Shown: piece by piece, positions 6,944 to 9,039 of the stretch
Layout of the letters: each line of letters starts with the position of its first letter
Position numbering within the stretch: the stretch's first letter is position 1
Assembly (NCBI GenBank): GCA_018222695.1
Contig: JAAEZV010000052.1
Location: 1 to 9,039, forward strand
Length of the DNA stretch: 9,039 nucleotides
Direction of reading: 5' to 3'
Origin: Gammaproteobacteria bacterium
GTDB taxonomy: Bacteria > Pseudomonadota > Gammaproteobacteria > Pseudomonadales > Halieaceae
Program-made: the position numbers and the translations under genes
The notes under the pieces: model-generated
Database searches by the model: none
Told to the model about the DNA's origin: nothing
The model's input: only the letters and a program-made list of their open reading frames with translations

Positions 6944-7572
6944 CGCCTTTCACTCAGCATCGCGGGGTGGCGTTGCCGCTGCTGCGCGACAATATCGATA
7001 CCGACGCGATCATTCCCTCACGGGAAATGCGCACCGTGTCGCGCTCTGGTCTGGCAGCGGGGCTGTTCGCACCCTGGCGCTACCTTGATCCGGACGCTCG
7101 CACTCTCAATCCGGATTTCGCGCTGAACCAGGCTGAGTACAGTGGTGCCTCCATTCTGCTCGCTGGCGATAATTTTGGCTGTGGTTCCTCGCGCGAGCAC
7201 GCTGTGTGGGCACTCATGGAAAGCGGTTTTCGTGCAATTATCGCGCCGTCTTTTGCCACCATTTTTCGCAACAATGCCCTGCGCAATGGAGTGCTGACGG
7301 TGGCGCTGGAGCAGCACGACCTTGATGAGTTAGTGGACTGGGTCACTATGGATCCTGCCGCGCATACGATTCAGCTGGACCTCGAGGCATGTTCGATTGA
7401 GTTCGATTCTGAGCGAGACAAGAAGGTATTTTCGGTCGACCCTACCGCGCGGGATATGCTGTTGCAGGGCCTCGATGAAATCGGGTTGACCGAGCAGTCG
7501 ATGGATCTCGTGTCACGGTTTGAGGAGCAGGATCAGATTCGGAGACCCTGGGTCTACCTCGCGAGCGATTAG
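6940..7572 (+). CDS. LeuD-like hydro-lyase small subunit (3-isopropylmalate dehydratase type)
   Basis: This 210-residue protein is the swivel-domain partner of the LeuC-like subunit. The family's marks are clear: 'DNIDTDAIIPSREM' (residues 17-30), 'GLFAPWRYLD' (41-50), 'NPDFALN' (57-63) and NFGCGSSREHAVWAL (78-92), followed by 'IIAPSFATIFRNNALRNG'. E. coli LeuD has 201 residues. The loop after DTDAIIP differs: SREMRTVSRSG here against KQFLQKVTRTG in E. coli LeuD. This segment helps set substrate size in the superfamily, and the SREM form is one I associate with catabolic LeuD paralogues (from memory). The ATG shares four bases with the end of the large-subunit gene. The TAG stop overlaps the stop codon of the convergent CoA-transferase gene. 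Family call is sure, substrate is not. Confidence 0.92.
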   Translation: MTPFTQHRGVALPLLRDNIDTDAIIPSREMRTVSRSGLAAGLFAPWRYLDPDARTLNPDFALNQAEYSGASILLAGDNFGCGSSREHAVWALMESGFRAIIAPSFATIFRNNALRNGVLTVALEQHDLDELVDWVTMDPAAHTIQLDLEACSIEFDSERDKKVFSVDPTARDMLLQGLDEIGLTEQSMDLVSRFEEQDQIRRPWVYLASD

Positions 7573-8783
7573 CCGCTCAGCACACCCTCGCGGGTCAGTG
7601 CGGCGATGGCTTCATCGTCCAGTCCCAACTCTTTCAAGACTTCTGCATTATCGGCGCCGGTTTTTGGCAAGTCCCGATGCAGCGGTGGTTTATGGTTGCC
7701 AAACTCGACGGGCAAGCGCGGCAGGGAGGTTTGCTCGCCTGCATGATCACCCTCGGTCAGGTGCACCGGTAGCAAGCCGCCGGATGCGGTTAGGTGCGGG
7801 TCATCAAACAGGTCGCCGGGTGTGTTGATGGGGGAGAAGGGTAGCCCTGCCCGCTCGAGGCGCTCGCTGAGCTCCGCAAGCGAAAGCGGCGCAAACAGCT
7901 CGCGGATGGCGGGCAATAAGTTGTCCCGCGCCGCGACACGGCCCGCGTTGCTCGCGAGATTCACATCCGCAGCCCAGTCGGCGAGTCCGAATTCCTCGCA
8001 GAAGCGCTGCCACAAGGTATCGCTGACGATACCCACGAACAGGCGCTCTCCTGAGTTGAGTTCGAAAATATCGTAAACAGCCCAGGCGGACTGTCTGACC
8101 GACATGGGCGGCGGTTCGTCACCGCTGACGGCTTGCTGTGCCATGTGCTGGCCAACCAGAAACGCAGTGGTCTCAAACAGGGCGCTGGTCACGTGGCTAC
8201 CTTCACCGGTTTCCCGACGGCGGTGCAGTGCCGACAGAATGGCAATCACGCCAAACATGCCGCCGGTGATATCAATCACGGATGAGCCGGCGCGGAGTGG
8301 ACGGTCCGGTAAGCCGGTCATATACGCCAGCCCACCCATCATCTGGGTGACTTCGTCGAGCGCAACCCGATTTTCGTAAGGGCCTGAGAGAAAGCCTTTC
8401 AATGAGCAATAGATGAGACCCGGGTGATCGGCTTTCAGCGACTCGTAATCGAGGCCCAATTTGGCCATGGTCCCGGTGCGGAAATTCTCCAGCACAATAT
8501 CGGCGGACTGAATGAGTTGCCGCGCGACGTCGCGGCCTTTGGGGTGCTTGAGGTCGAGGGCGATGGACCGCTTGTTGCGGTTATACATCGGAAAGTAACC
8601 CGCTCCTGACCCTTTCAGGCGCCGGGTATTATCCCCTTTTAAGGGTTCGACCTTGATGACGTCTGCCCCGAGATCACCCAGAATCACGCCCGCAGTGGGG
8701 CCCATGACCATATGGGTAAATTCGACAACTTTGATTCCCTGCAATGGAGCTGCTTGCTCCTCCGCCCCCCGGGCCCCCGCCAT
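7569..8783 (-). CDS. Class III CoA-transferase (CaiB/BaiF family)
   Basis: This 404-residue enzyme moves CoA between carboxylic acids through an aspartyl-CoA anhydride. The N-terminal signature 'LQGIKVVEFTHMVMGPTAGVILGDLGADVIKVE' is spread over residues 14-46. 'YNRNKRSIALDLKHPKG' follows (67-83), then 'ENFRTGTMAKLGLDYESL' (99-116), and Asp143 in 'ALDEVTQMMGGLAYMTG' lies where the catalytic Asp is expected. The end, 'GLDDEAIAALTREGVLSG', is a common family ending, so the gene is complete. The start at ATG 8783 has GGAGAGG (8789-8795) 5 bases upstream. It stands alone on the minus strand, tail to tail with the hydro-lyase small subunit and head to head with a reductase gene, sharing a 67-base control region with the latter. 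It probably activates the acid made by the neighbouring hydro-lyase. Some relatives are racemases or CoA-lyases, but a transferase is the default. Confidence 0.92.
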   Translation of the reverse strand: MAGARGAEEQAAPLQGIKVVEFTHMVMGPTAGVILGDLGADVIKVEPLKGDNTRRLKGSGAGYFPMYNRNKRSIALDLKHPKGRDVARQLIQSADIVLENFRTGTMAKLGLDYESLKADHPGLIYCSLKGFLSGPYENRVALDEVTQMMGGLAYMTGLPDRPLRAGSSVIDITGGMFGVIAILSALHRRRETGEGSHVTSALFETTAFLVGQHMAQQAVSGDEPPPMSVRQSAWAVYDIFELNSGERLFVGIVSDTLWQRFCEEFGLADWAADVNLASNAGRVAARDNLLPAIRELFAPLSLAELSERLERAGLPFSPINTPGDLFDDPHLTASGGLLPVHLTEGDHAGEQTSLPRLPVEFGNHKPPLHRDLPKTGADNAEVLKELGLDDEAIAALTREGVLSG

Positions 8784-8802
8784 TACTGCCTCTCCGGATG
8801 AT

Positions 8803-8822
8803 TTGTTATGATGTTATATCAT
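8803..8822. promoter_or_regulatory. Palindromic AT-rich candidate operator C in the CoA-transferase/reductase divergent region
   Basis: ATGATGT-T-ATATCAT (8808-8822) is a 15-base palindrome with one mismatched pair, placed between two divergent genes. It overlaps TTGTTATGATGTTATATC (8803-8820), which matches element B at 15 of 18 positions. The site is 20 bases from the CoA-transferase start and about 28 from the reductase start. A dimeric regulator bound here could control both, although some of the AT content may simply be promoter -10 sequence. Confidence 0.45.
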
Positions 8823-8850
8823 TAAGCTCTTTCCACTGGCAAAGCCGAAC

Positions 8851-9039
8851 ATGACAGATCATTTGGACAATATGGCCGTCATTTTGGCCAAGCGCCCCGA
8901 GGGTTTACCCAACCCCGACGACTTCCAGCTTGAGAATCGACCTCTGGGCGATCGACCATCAGGGCAGGTGCGGTGTCAGACCCTTTATCTGTCTCTTGAC
9001 CCCTACATGCGCTCAGTGATCGCAGGCAACCATATGGGG
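8851..9039 (+). CDS. NADP-dependent medium-chain reductase (CurA/leukotriene-B4-dehydrogenase type), N-terminal part (runs off the right edge)
   Basis: An open frame of 63 codons starts at ATG 8851 and leaves the window without a stop. The visible protein shows 'AVILAKRPEGLPNPDDFQLENRPL' followed by 'LYLSLDPYMRSVIAG'. The SLDPYMR motif is characteristic of the zinc-free medium-chain reductases that include curcumin reductase CurA and leukotriene-B4 12-hydroxydehydrogenase/alkenal reductases. These reduce activated carbon-carbon double bonds with NADPH. The nucleotide-binding domain lies beyond the window. No strong Shine-Dalgarno site precedes 8851. A second in-frame ATG at 8872 is a possible start, and would still keep the family motif. 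It is divergent from the CoA-transferase and may be controlled with it through the palindrome at 8808-8822. In this context it could saturate an enoyl intermediate of the pathway. Confidence 0.82.
   Translation, partial: MTDHLDNMAVILAKRPEGLPNPDDFQLENRPLGDRPSGQVRCQTLYLSLDPYMRSVIAGNHMG

Noticed and set aside
5537..7572. Leucine biosynthesis leuC/leuD
   Set aside because: No leuA or leuB is present, the neighbours are catabolic, and active-site neighbourhood residues differ from biosynthetic LeuCD. The symbols were therefore not assigned.
1..9039. Mobile element, prophage, defence system or CRISPR array
   Set aside because: I found no transposase, integrase, terminal repeats, spaced direct repeats, tRNA or toxin-antitoxin-like genes on either strand.

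Overview
The window is dense, GC-rich bacterial DNA, roughly 60% GC by eye. It carries eight complete genes and two genes cut by the window edges. I see no tRNA, rRNA, CRISPR array, insertion sequence, integrase or transcription factor gene. Codon use, Shine-Dalgarno sites and protein families fit a proteobacterium. A marine gammaproteobacterium is my best guess, but nothing here fixes the taxon.

Layout. From 3544 down to 1 the minus strand reads as one head-to-tail set: a PutP-like sodium:solute symporter, a FAD-dependent oxidase of the VAO/GlcD type (stop and start codons directly abut), a 98-base gap, a DUF1330 protein, and the start of a probable nitrilase-superfamily amidohydrolase. Divergent from the symporter, the plus strand from 3607 to 7572 carries two tandem VOC (glyoxalase/dioxygenase fold) genes, then the large and small subunits of a LeuCD-type hydro-lyase whose reading frames overlap by ATGA. 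A class III (CaiB/BaiF) CoA-transferase on the minus strand meets the small subunit gene tail to tail, with overlapping stop codons. The window ends in a divergently read NADP-dependent medium-chain reductase of the CurA/leukotriene-B4-dehydrogenase type.

How the genes may work together. The mix is typical of a catabolic cluster: an uptake system, a flavin oxidase, a C-N hydrolase, small VOC enzymes, a hydratase/isomerase of the aconitase superfamily, a CoA-transferase and a double-bond reductase. The LeuCD pair looks like a catabolic paralogue rather than leucine biosynthesis: no leuA or leuB is nearby and several active-site neighbourhood residues differ. A plausible reading, which is inference only, is import of an organic acid or amide, oxidation and hydrolysis, hydration or isomerisation of a dicarboxylate-like intermediate, then CoA activation and further breakdown. 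The substrate cannot be read from the sequence.

Regulation. Three of the four intergenic gaps longer than 50 bases contain an AT-rich element beginning TTGTTAT. Two of these agree at 15 of 18 positions, and one forms a near-perfect 15-base palindrome. This is the best candidate for a shared operator, although the matching regulator is not in the window. No stretch of more than 300 bases lacks a gene.
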